The notes below the pieces were generated by a model. The model was not told the origin of the DNA and did not search any database. It worked only from the letters and a program-made list of their open reading frames with translations. From Nocardioidaceae bacterium (GTDB lineage: Bacteria > Actinomycetota > Actinomycetes > Propionibacteriales > Nocardioidaceae): a stretch of 13,791 nucleotides of DNA. How positions within the stretch are numbered: the stretch's first letter is position 1; every line of letters starts with the position of its first letter. Shown here piece by piece: positions 8,196 to 13,791 of the stretch. Both the position numbers and the translations under genes were made by a program. The DNA lies in contig JAICRS010000055.1 of the NCBI GenBank assembly GCA_025966335.1, positions 1 to 13,791 of the forward strand. Reading direction: 5' to 3'.

Positions 8196-8205
8196 GGTGA
8201 TTGGT

Positions 8206-8274
8206 GTCACAGAATTAACGAAGAATATCCTACAGTTTTCTTAGGTCAGTCAACCTTTTGTAGAATTTCGTGAC
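8206..8274. repeat. AT-rich control region with nested inverted repeats before the transporter operon
   Basis: The gap between the transporter operon and the GNAT-like gene is much richer in A+T than its surroundings. It holds GTCACAGAATT (8206-8216) and, inverted, AATTTCGTGAC (8264-8274; 9 of 11 positions match), CTACA/TGTAG (8230-8234 and 8259-8263), and AGGT-N6-ACCT (8243-8256). These flank the predicted -35 and -10 elements, as operators would. GGTGTCACA here resembles the arm of the 2985-3009 palindrome. Confidence 0.4.
8227..8253 (-). promoter_or_regulatory. Candidate promoter of the Liv-type transporter operon
   Basis: On the minus strand TTGACT (8253-8248) is followed by TAGGAT (8232-8227) with a short 15-nt spacer, or by GATATT (8229-8224) with an 18-nt spacer. 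TGTAGGAT is 42-49 nt before the GTG. The TGTAG placement matches the elements before boxB and the SDR gene. Confidence 0.55.
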
Positions 8275-8290
8275 CGGATCTCCACCTGGT

Positions 8291-8917
8291 TCAGACCTGT
8301 GCCGGCAGGTCGTGCTGGTGGCGAAGCGCGCGCAGGCTCTCCTCGAGTGTTCCGGCGTGCGGATCGAGGAACCAGACGTTCTCCTCGAACGGCACGAAAC
8401 CGACCTGGGACCACACCGCCTGCATCCGGCGCACCGCCTCGGCGTACTCGGCGTCGTCGAGACCAGGGCGTCGCTCGAGCGGCCCCGGCAGGCCGAGGGC
8501 GACGCGGCAGCCGCCACAGAGGTGGTCCAGCGACTCGGCCACCAGCAGCGCCGCAACGTTCCGCGCCTGCCACTCCGGCGCCAGCTCCACGTAGTCGAGC
8601 ACCAGAACCCTGCTCCCCCGGCGGCGCAGCCGCTGGTCGAAGCGCTCGGCGAGCTGGCCGGTATTCATGTCGAACACTGTGTCACCGATGTGGGCCACGT
8701 CCTCGTTCGACGCGTCGAGCGCACCCCACGGGTCGGGACAGCGGACCAGGTCGATCGCGAGCACCTGGAGCCGGCCCACCTCGCCGCCCGCCTCGGCGGT
8801 CACGGCGTCGACGGTCCAGTGCTCGATGCCCCGCGGCGCCGCGCCGAGCGCCCGGCGGCTCGAGAGCACCAGCTCGATCCCGGGGAGACCACCGGGGGTG
8901 CGTTCGGGAGCCGTCAT
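8291..8917 (-). CDS. Uncharacterised GNAT-like protein
   Basis: Protein of 208 aa; function not recognised with certainty. The central segment VLVLDYVELAPEWQARNVAALLVAESLDHL (res 104-133) has the beta4-alpha3 layout of GNAT acetyltransferases, and QVGFVPFEENVWFLDP (171-186) resembles the C-terminal GNAT strand pair. The acetyl-CoA-binding Q/R-x-x-G-x-G/A motif is degenerate here (Q117-A-R-N-V-A), so catalytic activity is uncertain. No signal peptide or membrane segment is seen. The ATG at 8917 is the only well-placed start; a much longer open frame upstream to 9664 is antisense to the cyclase gene and is not credible. It is transcribed leftward from a 129-nt divergent region shared with the cyclase gene and ends 105 nt before the transporter operon. 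Confidence 0.7.
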   Translation of the reverse strand: MTAPERTPGGLPGIELVLSSRRALGAAPRGIEHWTVDAVTAEAGGEVGRLQVLAIDLVRCPDPWGALDASNEDVAHIGDTVFDMNTGQLAERFDQRLRRRGSRVLVLDYVELAPEWQARNVAALLVAESLDHLCGGCRVALGLPGPLERRPGLDDAEYAEAVRRMQAVWSQVGFVPFEENVWFLDPHAGTLEESLRALRHQHDLPAQV

Positions 8918-8971
8918 GGGACAAGCCTGCCCGACGGCCGTGGCTCCTGGGAACCCCTTCGTCGCGTTCTC

Positions 8972-9001
8972 TTGACGACCGTCGACGGACCGACATACGC
9001 T
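8972..9001 (+). promoter_or_regulatory. Candidate promoter of the cyclase-TPP enzyme operon
   Basis: TTGACG (8972-8977), an 18-nt spacer and TACGCT (8996-9001), 45 nt before the GTG start. It fits an actinobacterial housekeeping promoter. No clear partner promoter was found for the divergent GNAT-like gene. Confidence 0.5.
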
Positions 9002-9035
9002 CCGAGCACCGGCCGTGGCGGTCGTCTCGTCGCCC

Positions 9036-9042
9036 AAGGAGG
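9036..9042 (+). promoter_or_regulatory. Ribosome binding site deciding the cyclase start
   Basis: AAGGAGG, a full match to the anti-Shine-Dalgarno, 4 nt before GTG 9047. The frame is open far upstream, but this site fixes the start. Confidence 0.8.
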
Positions 9043-9046
9043 ACCT

Positions 9047-9817
9047 GTGTCCGTACTCTCCGACCTCGCCGCCGCCCTGCGCGCCGGCTCGATCGAGATC
9101 ATCGACCTCACCGCTCCGCTGTCGAGCGAGACCCCGATCCTGGAGCTGCCGCCGGAGTTCGGGCAGACCGCCCGCTTCGAGCTCGAGGAGATCAGCCGGT
9201 ACGACGACCGCGGGCCCGGCTGGTACTGGAACAACTTCCGCACCGGCGAGCACACCGGAACCCACTTCGACGCACCCAACCACTGGGTCACCAACACCGG
9301 GGGCGCGGACATCGCATCGGTGCCGGTGGACGGCTTCCTCCGCCCCGCGGCGATGCTCGACTTCTCCGCCGAGGTCGCCGACAACCCCGACTTCCTCGTC
9401 GAGGTGGAGCACATCAAGGCGTGGGAGGCCGAGCACGGCTCGCTCCCGGACGGCGGCTGGCTGCTGTTCCGCACCGGCTGGGAGTCGCGTACGTCGCAGC
9501 GGGACATGATCAACGCCGACGACACCGGCCCGCACAGCCCGGGCCTGTCGGCCGACTGCGCCCGGTGGGTCGCCGAGGAGTCCCCGGCGATCGGCATCGG
9601 CGTGGAGACGGTGGGCACCGACGCCGGCACCGCCCACTCGTTCGACCCCGCCTTCCCGTGCCATGCGCTGCTCCTCGGCTCGAACAAGTACGGCCTGACC
9701 CAGCTGCGGAACCTGTCCCGGGTCCCGCCGACCGGCGCGATGGTGGTGGCCACGCCGTTGCCGATCGTGAGCGGCTCGGGGTCGCCGGCCCGGGTGCTCG
9801 CGCTCGTCGAGCGGTGA
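9047..9817 (+). CDS. Cyclase-family metal-dependent hydrolase (kynurenine-formamidase-like fold)
   Basis: Protein of 256 aa in the PF04199 'cyclase' family, which includes kynurenine formamidase KynB and isatin hydrolase. The diagnostic HTGTHFDAPNH lies at 69-79 (His69, His73 and Asp75 as likely metal ligands, His79). The C-terminal part shows FPCHALLLGSNKYGLTQLRNL (His206 as a further ligand) and SGSGSPARVLAL. In KynB the last ligand is a Glu 12 residues after that His; here the position is Thr218 (KYGLTQL), so this belongs to a different subfamily and KynB function should not be transferred. The likely reaction is hydrolysis of a cyclic or linear amide or ester. GTG start with AAGGAGG 4 nt ahead. 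The stop overlaps the next GTG (GTGA), so it is coupled to the TPP enzyme. Confidence 0.85.
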   Translation: MSVLSDLAAALRAGSIEIIDLTAPLSSETPILELPPEFGQTARFELEEISRYDDRGPGWYWNNFRTGEHTGTHFDAPNHWVTNTGGADIASVPVDGFLRPAAMLDFSAEVADNPDFLVEVEHIKAWEAEHGSLPDGGWLLFRTGWESRTSQRDMINADDTGPHSPGLSADCARWVAEESPAIGIGVETVGTDAGTAHSFDPAFPCHALLLGSNKYGLTQLRNLSRVPPTGAMVVATPLPIVSGSGSPARVLALVER

Positions 9818-11463
9818 CGCAGGTAGCCGAGGCGGTCGGCGCGGCGTTGAGTGCCGCGGGGATCGACCACGTCTTCGGTGTGGTCGGGTCCGGCAACTTC
9901 CATGTCACCAACGCGATGATCGCCGCGGGCTCCACGTTCGTCGCCGCACGGCACGAGGGCGGCGCGGCCACCATGGCCGACGCCTACGCCCGGATGAGCG
10001 GAAGCGTCTCCGCGGTGAGCGTGCACCAGGGTTGTGGTCTCACCAACGCGATGACCGGGATCGCCGAGGCTGCGAAGAGCCGCACCCCGATGGTCGTGCT
10101 GGCCGCCGAGGTGACCCAGCCGCGGTCGAACTTCTACGTCGACCAGGTCGCACTGGCCCGCGCCGTCGGCGCGGTGCCGGCGCGGATCACCTCCGCCGCG
10201 ACCGCGGTGGCCGAGGCGAAGGCCGCGGTGGCCCTAGCCCGGGACCAGCGGCGGACCGTGGTGCTGAACCTCCCGCTGCAGGTCCAGGCCGAGTCGGTCC
10301 CGGAGGTCGCCGCCGACTCCGCTGCTGAGTCCGAGGAGTCGGCGCCCTCGACGCAGGCAGCGACCGGCGCCGAGCTCGACCGGCTCGTGGAGGCGCTGGG
10401 CACCGCCCGCCGGCCGGTGTTCGTGGCCGGCCGTGGTTCGCGCGGGCCGGGCTGCCGCGACGCCCTCGAGCGGCTCGGCGACGCCTGCGGTGCGCTGCTG
10501 GCCACCTCGGCCGTCGCCAAGGGCCTGTTCCACGGCAACGAGTGGTCACTCGACGTGTCCGGTGGCTTCTCCTCCCCCACCGCCGCGCGGCTGATCCGCG
10601 ACGCCGACCTGATCGTGGGCTGGGGCTGCGCGCTGAACATGTGGACGATGCGGCACGGCCGGCTGATCGGCGAGAACACGACCGTGCTCCAGGTCGACGA
10701 CGAGCGCGAGGCGATCGGTGCCCATCGTGAGCAGGCCGTCGGTGTCGTCGGTGACGTCCGCGAGACGGCGGCGGCTGCCCTGGCCGCGATGGCCGGCTCG
10801 GCCGGTTCCGGCTACCGGAGCGAGGAGGTCCGACGGCAGCTGGAGACCGAGCTGCGCTGGCGCGACGTACCGTTCGAGGACACGAGCACGGGCGACCGGA
10901 TCGACCCACGCACGTTGAGCATCGCGCTCGACGACCTGCTGCCGGCCGAGCGGGTGGTCGCAGTCGATTCGGGCAACTTCATGGGCTACCCGAGCATGTA
11001 CCTCTCGGTGCCCGACGAGCGCGGGTTCTGCTTCACCCAGGCCTTCCAGTCGATCGGCCTCGGCCTGGCCACCGCGATCGGGGCGGCGCTCGCTCAGCCG
11101 GACCGGCTACCGGTGGCGGCCCTGGGTGACGGCGGCGTGCTGATGAGCGTGGCGGAGCTCGAGACCGTGGTCCGGCTCGGCCTGCCGATGGTCGTCGTGG
11201 TCTACGACGACGAGGCGTACGGCGCCGAGGTGCACCACTTCGCGCCCGGCGGGCATGACCTCGGCACGGTCGAGTTCCCACCCACCGACATCGCCGGCAT
11301 CGCCGCCGGGTTCGGCTTCGAGTCGTTGACGGTCCGGACGCCTGCGGACCTGGAACCGGTGGCCGCCTGGGTCGCCGGTGACCGGTCCCGGCCGCTGCTG
11401 GTCGACGCGAAGATCGTCAGCGCGCCGTCGTGGTGGCTCGAGGAGGCCTTCCGCGGTCACTGA
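9814..11463 (+). CDS. Thiamine-diphosphate-dependent enzyme, acetolactate synthase/benzoylformate decarboxylase-like
   Basis: Protein of 549 aa with the three-domain layout of the family. N-terminal Pyr domain: FGVVGSGNFHVTNA (21-34), catalytic-Glu segment RHEGGAATMADAYARMSG (46-63; Glu48 activates ThDP) and HQGCGLTNAMTGIAEA (71-86). Central domain about 185-325. PP domain: GDGGVLMS (438-445) opening the GDG-x(24)-NN ThDP/Mg motif, whose usual NN is Asp465-Asp466 (YDDEAYG). C-terminus ends EEAFRGH. It would make or break a C-C bond next to a keto group; substrate unknown. GTG start in a GTGA overlap with the cyclase stop, so the two very likely act in succession. Its 3' end overlaps the convergent radical SAM gene by 47 nt. 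An acetolactate synthase proper is unlikely given the cyclase partner and no regulatory subunit. Confidence 0.85.
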   Translation: MTQVAEAVGAALSAAGIDHVFGVVGSGNFHVTNAMIAAGSTFVAARHEGGAATMADAYARMSGSVSAVSVHQGCGLTNAMTGIAEAAKSRTPMVVLAAEVTQPRSNFYVDQVALARAVGAVPARITSAATAVAEAKAAVALARDQRRTVVLNLPLQVQAESVPEVAADSAAESEESAPSTQAATGAELDRLVEALGTARRPVFVAGRGSRGPGCRDALERLGDACGALLATSAVAKGLFHGNEWSLDVSGGFSSPTAARLIRDADLIVGWGCALNMWTMRHGRLIGENTTVLQVDDEREAIGAHREQAVGVVGDVRETAAAALAAMAGSAGSGYRSEEVRRQLETELRWRDVPFEDTSTGDRIDPRTLSIALDDLLPAERVVAVDSGNFMGYPSMYLSVPDERGFCFTQAFQSIGLGLATAIGAALAQPDRLPVAALGDGGVLMSVAELETVVRLGLPMVVVVYDDEAYGAEVHHFAPGGHDLGTVEFPPTDIAGIAAGFGFESLTVRTPADLEPVAAWVAGDRSRPLLVDAKIVSAPSWWLEEAFRGH

Positions 11464-12586
11464 CCCAGCCGGGAGGCACGTAGGAGCAGGCGGGGTCGGA
11501 CGCGAACGGGTCCCCGGTGGCCGCGAACGCGCGACCTCGTTGCCCGCCGCAGACCGTGCGGAACTCGCACGCGCCGCACTTGCCGGTCAACCGGTTCGGG
11601 TCGCGCAGGGCTTGGAACAGCTCGTGGTTGCGGTACACGTCCACCACGTCGTCGGTGCGGACGTCGCCGGCGCTGATCGGCAGGAAGCCGGACGGCATGA
11701 TCTCGCCGAGGTGCGAGACGAACAGGAAGCCCCTGCCGTCGTTGACGCCCTGCGCCGGCCGGGCCAACCCATCACGGAAGGCGAACCCGGCGCCCACCGC
11801 GTTGCCGTCGCCGCTGCGCTGGAGGGCGACCCGCCGGTACATCGGCGCGGCGGTGGCCTTGATGTCGAAGTCACCGGCCAGAGCCAGGTCGTGCAACCAC
11901 TCGAAGATCCGCTCGTGCTGGTCGGGCGTGATCATGCTCAGCTCCTGCCCGCGTCCCATCGGAACCAGGAAGAACACGCTCCACTGGACCGCACCGACCT
12001 CCTTGACGAACCGCACCATCTCCGGCAGCAGCTCCAGGTTGTGCGCGGTCACCGTGGTGTTGATCTGGGTGCTCAGGCCGATCGACTGCGCGTTGCGCAG
12101 GATCGCCATGGTCCGCTCCCACGAGCCGTTCACCTTGCGAAAGTCGTCGTGCACTTGTGGCGTCGGTGCATCGAGGCTCAGCGCGATCCGACGTACCCCG
12201 GCCGCCTGGGCTCGCCGCAACCGGGCGACCGTGGGAAGAGCGGTGGCCGTTGGCGTCAGCGAGCAACGCAGACCGGCCGAGTCGGCGTACTCGATCAGGT
12301 CGAACAGGTCGCGGCGCATCATCGGGTCGCCGCCGGTGAAGACCAGGATCGGTGACCCGAACTCGGTGAACCGGTCGATGAGCGCGAACCCCTCCTCGGT
12401 GGTCAGCTCACCAGGGTTGCGGCGGTGCTGCGCATCGGCGCGACAGTGCACGCAGGAGAAGGCGCATGCCCGGGTCACCTCCCACGCGATCGTGAACGGG
12501 GCGGAGTCGAAGTCGGTCTGTGCCAGCCAGGTGTCGCGTGCCCGCCGTTCGACATGCGACCGCTGTCGGACGTCCGAGCCAGCCAT
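11417..12586 (-). CDS. Radical SAM/SPASM-domain protein, AhbD/NirJ-like (TIGR04053-like)
   Basis: Protein of 389 aa. The radical SAM cluster motif is CAFSCVHC (Cys41, Cys45, Cys48), with GGDP (85-88) for SAM binding and SLDAPT (137-142). The C-terminal SPASM domain has CGACEFRTVCGG (337-348), GRAFAATGD (351-359) and SDPAC (363-367), giving Cys337, 340, 346 and 367 for auxiliary Fe-S. This SPASM layout is that of heme-biosynthetic AhbD/NirJ proteins; FTIAWEVTRACAF and INTTVTAHNLE best fit the related TIGR04053 family, whose function I do not know to be established. Peptide maturation or a porphyrin-like substrate are both possible. The ATG at 12586 has GGAAGG 7 nt ahead; upstream Met codons lack such a site. 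The last residues run antisense into the TPP-enzyme gene (47-nt convergent overlap). Confidence 0.85.
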   Translation of the reverse strand: MAGSDVRQRSHVERRARDTWLAQTDFDSAPFTIAWEVTRACAFSCVHCRADAQHRRNPGELTTEEGFALIDRFTEFGSPILVFTGGDPMMRRDLFDLIEYADSAGLRCSLTPTATALPTVARLRRAQAAGVRRIALSLDAPTPQVHDDFRKVNGSWERTMAILRNAQSIGLSTQINTTVTAHNLELLPEMVRFVKEVGAVQWSVFFLVPMGRGQELSMITPDQHERIFEWLHDLALAGDFDIKATAAPMYRRVALQRSGDGNAVGAGFAFRDGLARPAQGVNDGRGFLFVSHLGEIMPSGFLPISAGDVRTDDVVDVYRNHELFQALRDPNRLTGKCGACEFRTVCGGQRGRAFAATGDPFASDPACSYVPPGWVSDRGRPPRATTTAR

Positions 12587-12650
12587 GGACACACCTTCCC
12601 GACGTTTGCCTACCGTCCCGAAGCCTGCCGCACGACTTCCCGGCTCATCA

Positions 12651-12664
12651 GGGACGAAGGTCCC
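12651..12664. repeat. Short perfect inverted repeat in the methyltransferase-radical SAM gap
   Basis: GGGAC-GAAG-GTCCC, a 5-bp stem with a 4-nt loop, inside the 123-nt gap between the methyltransferase stop and the radical SAM start. It may help transcript termination or processing; there is no U-run. Otherwise this gap shows no clear promoter and no small ORF. Confidence 0.3.
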
Positions 12665-12685
12665 GGGCGGGCGTGACCAACAATC

Positions 12686-12700
12686 CCCGTTATCCACGGG
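12686..12700 (-). terminator. Weak terminator-like hairpin after the methyltransferase gene
   Basis: Minus strand CCCGT-GGATA-ACGGG followed by GATTGTTGG, beginning 9 nt after the methyltransferase TAG. The stem is only 5 bp and the T-run is poor, so it is at most an attenuator; radical SAM transcription could still read through from upstream. Confidence 0.3.
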
Positions 12701-12709
12701 AAATGGCGA

Positions 12710-13471
12710 CTACGGCTTCTCGGCGATGAAGGCGAACTTCCGGACCCGTCCTTCCTGCAGCCAGTCGCTCCAGAGTCGATGAGCAGCCAGCAGCTCGTCG
12801 AGGGCGCGGCGCCCGATCTGCCCGGCGATGGCGGACTCGTCGGCAACGAACGCCTCGATCAGAGAGTCGACCATGGTCTGGTGGCACTGCGTGCACTCGT
12901 CCTGCCAGCGGACCCGGAGCCCGACCTGATCCAGGCAGTCGAGCATGTCCGGCAAGGGGATGAGCCATACCGTGTCGGAGTCGGGCATCGCTGCGCGTTC
13001 CGCCTCGGTGAGTGGCTGCCCCTCCTCCAGGGTGAACGCGAAGCGCCCGCCTCCGCACAGCGCCGAGAAGATCTCACGAAGGAGTGGCTCCTTGTCCGGG
13101 AAGGCGAGCACCGTCTCCAGGAGGAGCACCACGTCGAACGGGCCGTCCGGAACGGGTGGAACCCGCGAGACCTCGAAGCGACAAGCCAGGCCGTCGCCCC
13201 GTTCTCGTGCGACGTCGATCGCGCTGCGGCTGGCGTCCACGCCCAGGTAGGTGCATCCCAGCTCTTGGGTGATGAACCGTCCGGGTCCGGCCACTCCGCA
13301 GCACAGGTCCAGCACGGAGACGCCGGGCCCGATGCCGGCCTTGGCTGCCAGCGACAGAATCTCGCTGCCGCGCATGAAGCTCTCCTGACCGACGAACTCA
13401 CCCGGGGCGTACGCCGACCGGCGGGCACGTTCCAGGGCACGGTCGAAGGGTGCGCGCTCGTCCCGGTTCAC
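12710..13471 (-). CDS. Class I SAM-dependent methyltransferase
   Basis: Rossmann-fold methyltransferase of 253 aa. Motif I VLDLCCGVAGPGRF (53-66) is followed by YLGVDAS (75-81, acidic residue binding the SAM ribose), a motif-IV-like PFDVVLLLETVLAF (111-124) and a post-motif GGGRFAFTLEEG (140-151), as in the Methyltransf_11/25 group. A Cys/His-containing segment DECTQCHQTM (191-200) is unusual but could be structural. The substrate cannot be told: small molecule, lipid and tetrapyrrole are all possible. The GTG start at 13471 overlaps the stop of the sulfatase-like gene (GTGA); a longer in-frame start at 13576 would overlap that gene by more than 100 nt and is rejected. It precedes the radical SAM gene by 123 nt on the same strand. 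Confidence 0.85.
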   Translation of the reverse strand: MNRDERAPFDRALERARRSAYAPGEFVGQESFMRGSEILSLAAKAGIGPGVSVLDLCCGVAGPGRFITQELGCTYLGVDASRSAIDVARERGDGLACRFEVSRVPPVPDGPFDVVLLLETVLAFPDKEPLLREIFSALCGGGRFAFTLEEGQPLTEAERAAMPDSDTVWLIPLPDMLDCLDQVGLRVRWQDECTQCHQTMVDSLIEAFVADESAIAGQIGRRALDELLAAHRLWSDWLQEGRVRKFAFIAEKP

Positions 13472-13791
13472 GGGATCACCGGCGCGCCACGGCTGAAGGC
13501 AGCGAGGAAGCGGTCGCGGAACGCGTCCATCCGCCAGACCGGGGCCTCCGGGTCGGGTCGCAGGCCGTCCTGCCATCCCCAGTCCGCGATCTGGTCCAGG
13601 ACCTTCGGGTCGTGCGCGATGACCGAGATCGGGACGTCGCGGCTCGCCCCGTGACCGCTCACGACGGTGGCCGGCTGATGGTCACCCACAACGATCAGCA
13701 CCAGGTCGTCGTCGCCGTACTCCTCGACGAACGAGATCAGCGTGCTGAGGCAGTAGGCGATGGACTTGATGTACTCGGGCTCCACGTCCTC
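13468..13791 (-). CDS. Membrane sulfatase / alkaline-phosphatase-superfamily protein (C-terminal 107 residues)
   Basis: Only the end of the gene is present; the frame is open to the window edge, so the internal Met near 13785 is not the start. The segment VLIVVGDHQP (31-40 of the visible part) holds the Asp-His pair that binds metal in sulfatases and LtaS-like phosphotransferases. The rest (SYxLSTLISFVEEYGDDDLV-type helix, then GASRDVPISVIAHDP and WRMDAFRDRFLAAF) matches the C-termini of actinobacterial sulfatase-like membrane proteins, which I recall being linked with CDP-alcohol phosphatidyltransferases. Function unknown: hydrolysis or transfer of sulfate or phosphate esters at the cell surface is the family expectation. 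Its TGA overlaps the GTG of the methyltransferase gene, so the two are co-transcribed. Confidence 0.75.
   Translation of the reverse strand, partial: EDVEPEYIKSIAYCLSTLISFVEEYGDDDLVLIVVGDHQPATVVSGHGASRDVPISVIAHDPKVLDQIADWGWQDGLRPDPEAPVWRMDAFRDRFLAAFSRGAPVIP

Noticed and set aside
6083..8200. A 705-codon plus-strand open frame antisense to livH and the binding-protein gene
   Set aside because: It is rich in His, Arg, Gly, Asp and Glu without any domain, has no ribosome binding site, and lies opposite two well-supported transporter genes. High third-position GC produces such frames.
8918..9664. Upstream extension of the GNAT-like frame, antisense to the cyclase gene
   Set aside because: It has low-complexity composition, no motif, and lies opposite a gene with a perfect ribosome binding site and catalytic motif.
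8299..9813. Long in-frame upstream extension of the ThDP-enzyme frame
   Set aside because: The extension is Arg/Pro-rich, overlaps the cyclase and GNAT-like genes, and lacks family similarity. The GTG at 9814 in the GTGA junction is the natural start.
11520..12782. Plus-strand frames opposite the radical SAM gene
   Set aside because: They have no domains or ribosome binding sites, and the opposite strand has intact CxxxCxxC and SPASM cysteine motifs.
13472..13576. Longer methyltransferase start at 13576
   Set aside because: The added residues are Pro/Arg-rich and lie antisense-free but in another frame of the sulfatase-like gene. The GTG at 13471 overlapping the upstream stop is the usual coupled arrangement.

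Overview
This is a high-GC (roughly 70%) window with many GTG starts, strong AGGAGG-type ribosome binding sites and tightly overlapping ATGA/GTGA stop-start junctions. Codon usage and protein families (a mono-exported-type sulfatase tail, a FcbC-like hotdog thioesterase, HTGTHFD cyclase plus TPP enzyme) point to an actinobacterium, perhaps of the Nocardioides/Pseudonocardia kind. The genus is inference only. No rRNA, tRNA, CRISPR array or insertion sequence was seen.

Region A (1-8185) looks like an aerobic benzoate / benzoyl-CoA ('box') degradation and uptake locus. From the left edge, on the minus strand, lie the start of boxB (benzoyl-CoA 2,3-epoxidase, cut by the window), boxD (3,4-dehydroadipyl-CoA semialdehyde dehydrogenase, complete) and an SDR oxidoreductase. 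A small divergent promoter/operator region follows, then a plus-strand PaaI/FcbC-like acyl-CoA thioesterase. Facing it tail-to-tail, and sharing a terminator-like hairpin that contains both stop codons, is a complete five-gene branched-chain-type ABC importer. Transcribed leftward, its order is lipoprotein binding protein, LivH, LivM, LivG, LivF. The importer probably brings in the aromatic acid; the box enzymes open the ring after CoA activation; the thioesterase may rescue stalled CoA thioesters. The ligase, boxA and boxC are not in the window and would be expected to the left of boxB. Three minus-strand units (boxB, SDR, binding protein) each carry a TGTAG-containing -10-like element at nearly the same distance (44-47 nt) from the start codon, which suggests co-regulation.

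Region B (8291-11463) holds a leftward, GNAT-like protein of unknown role. Divergent from it, behind a good promoter, is a two-gene operon: a cyclase-family metal-dependent hydrolase (HTGTHFDAPNH) whose stop overlaps the GTG start of a thiamine-diphosphate enzyme. The substrates cannot be read from the sequence.

Region C (11417-13791) is a separate leftward unit: the C-terminus of a membrane sulfatase/alkaline-phosphatase-superfamily protein (cut by the right edge), overlapping by GTGA a class I SAM methyltransferase, then after 123 nt a radical SAM/SPASM protein of the AhbD/NirJ-like (TIGR04053-like) group. The radical SAM gene and the TPP-enzyme gene converge and overlap by 47 nt of coding sequence. 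Radical SAM, methyltransferase and sulfatase-like protein together suggest an uncharacterised modification or biosynthesis pathway.
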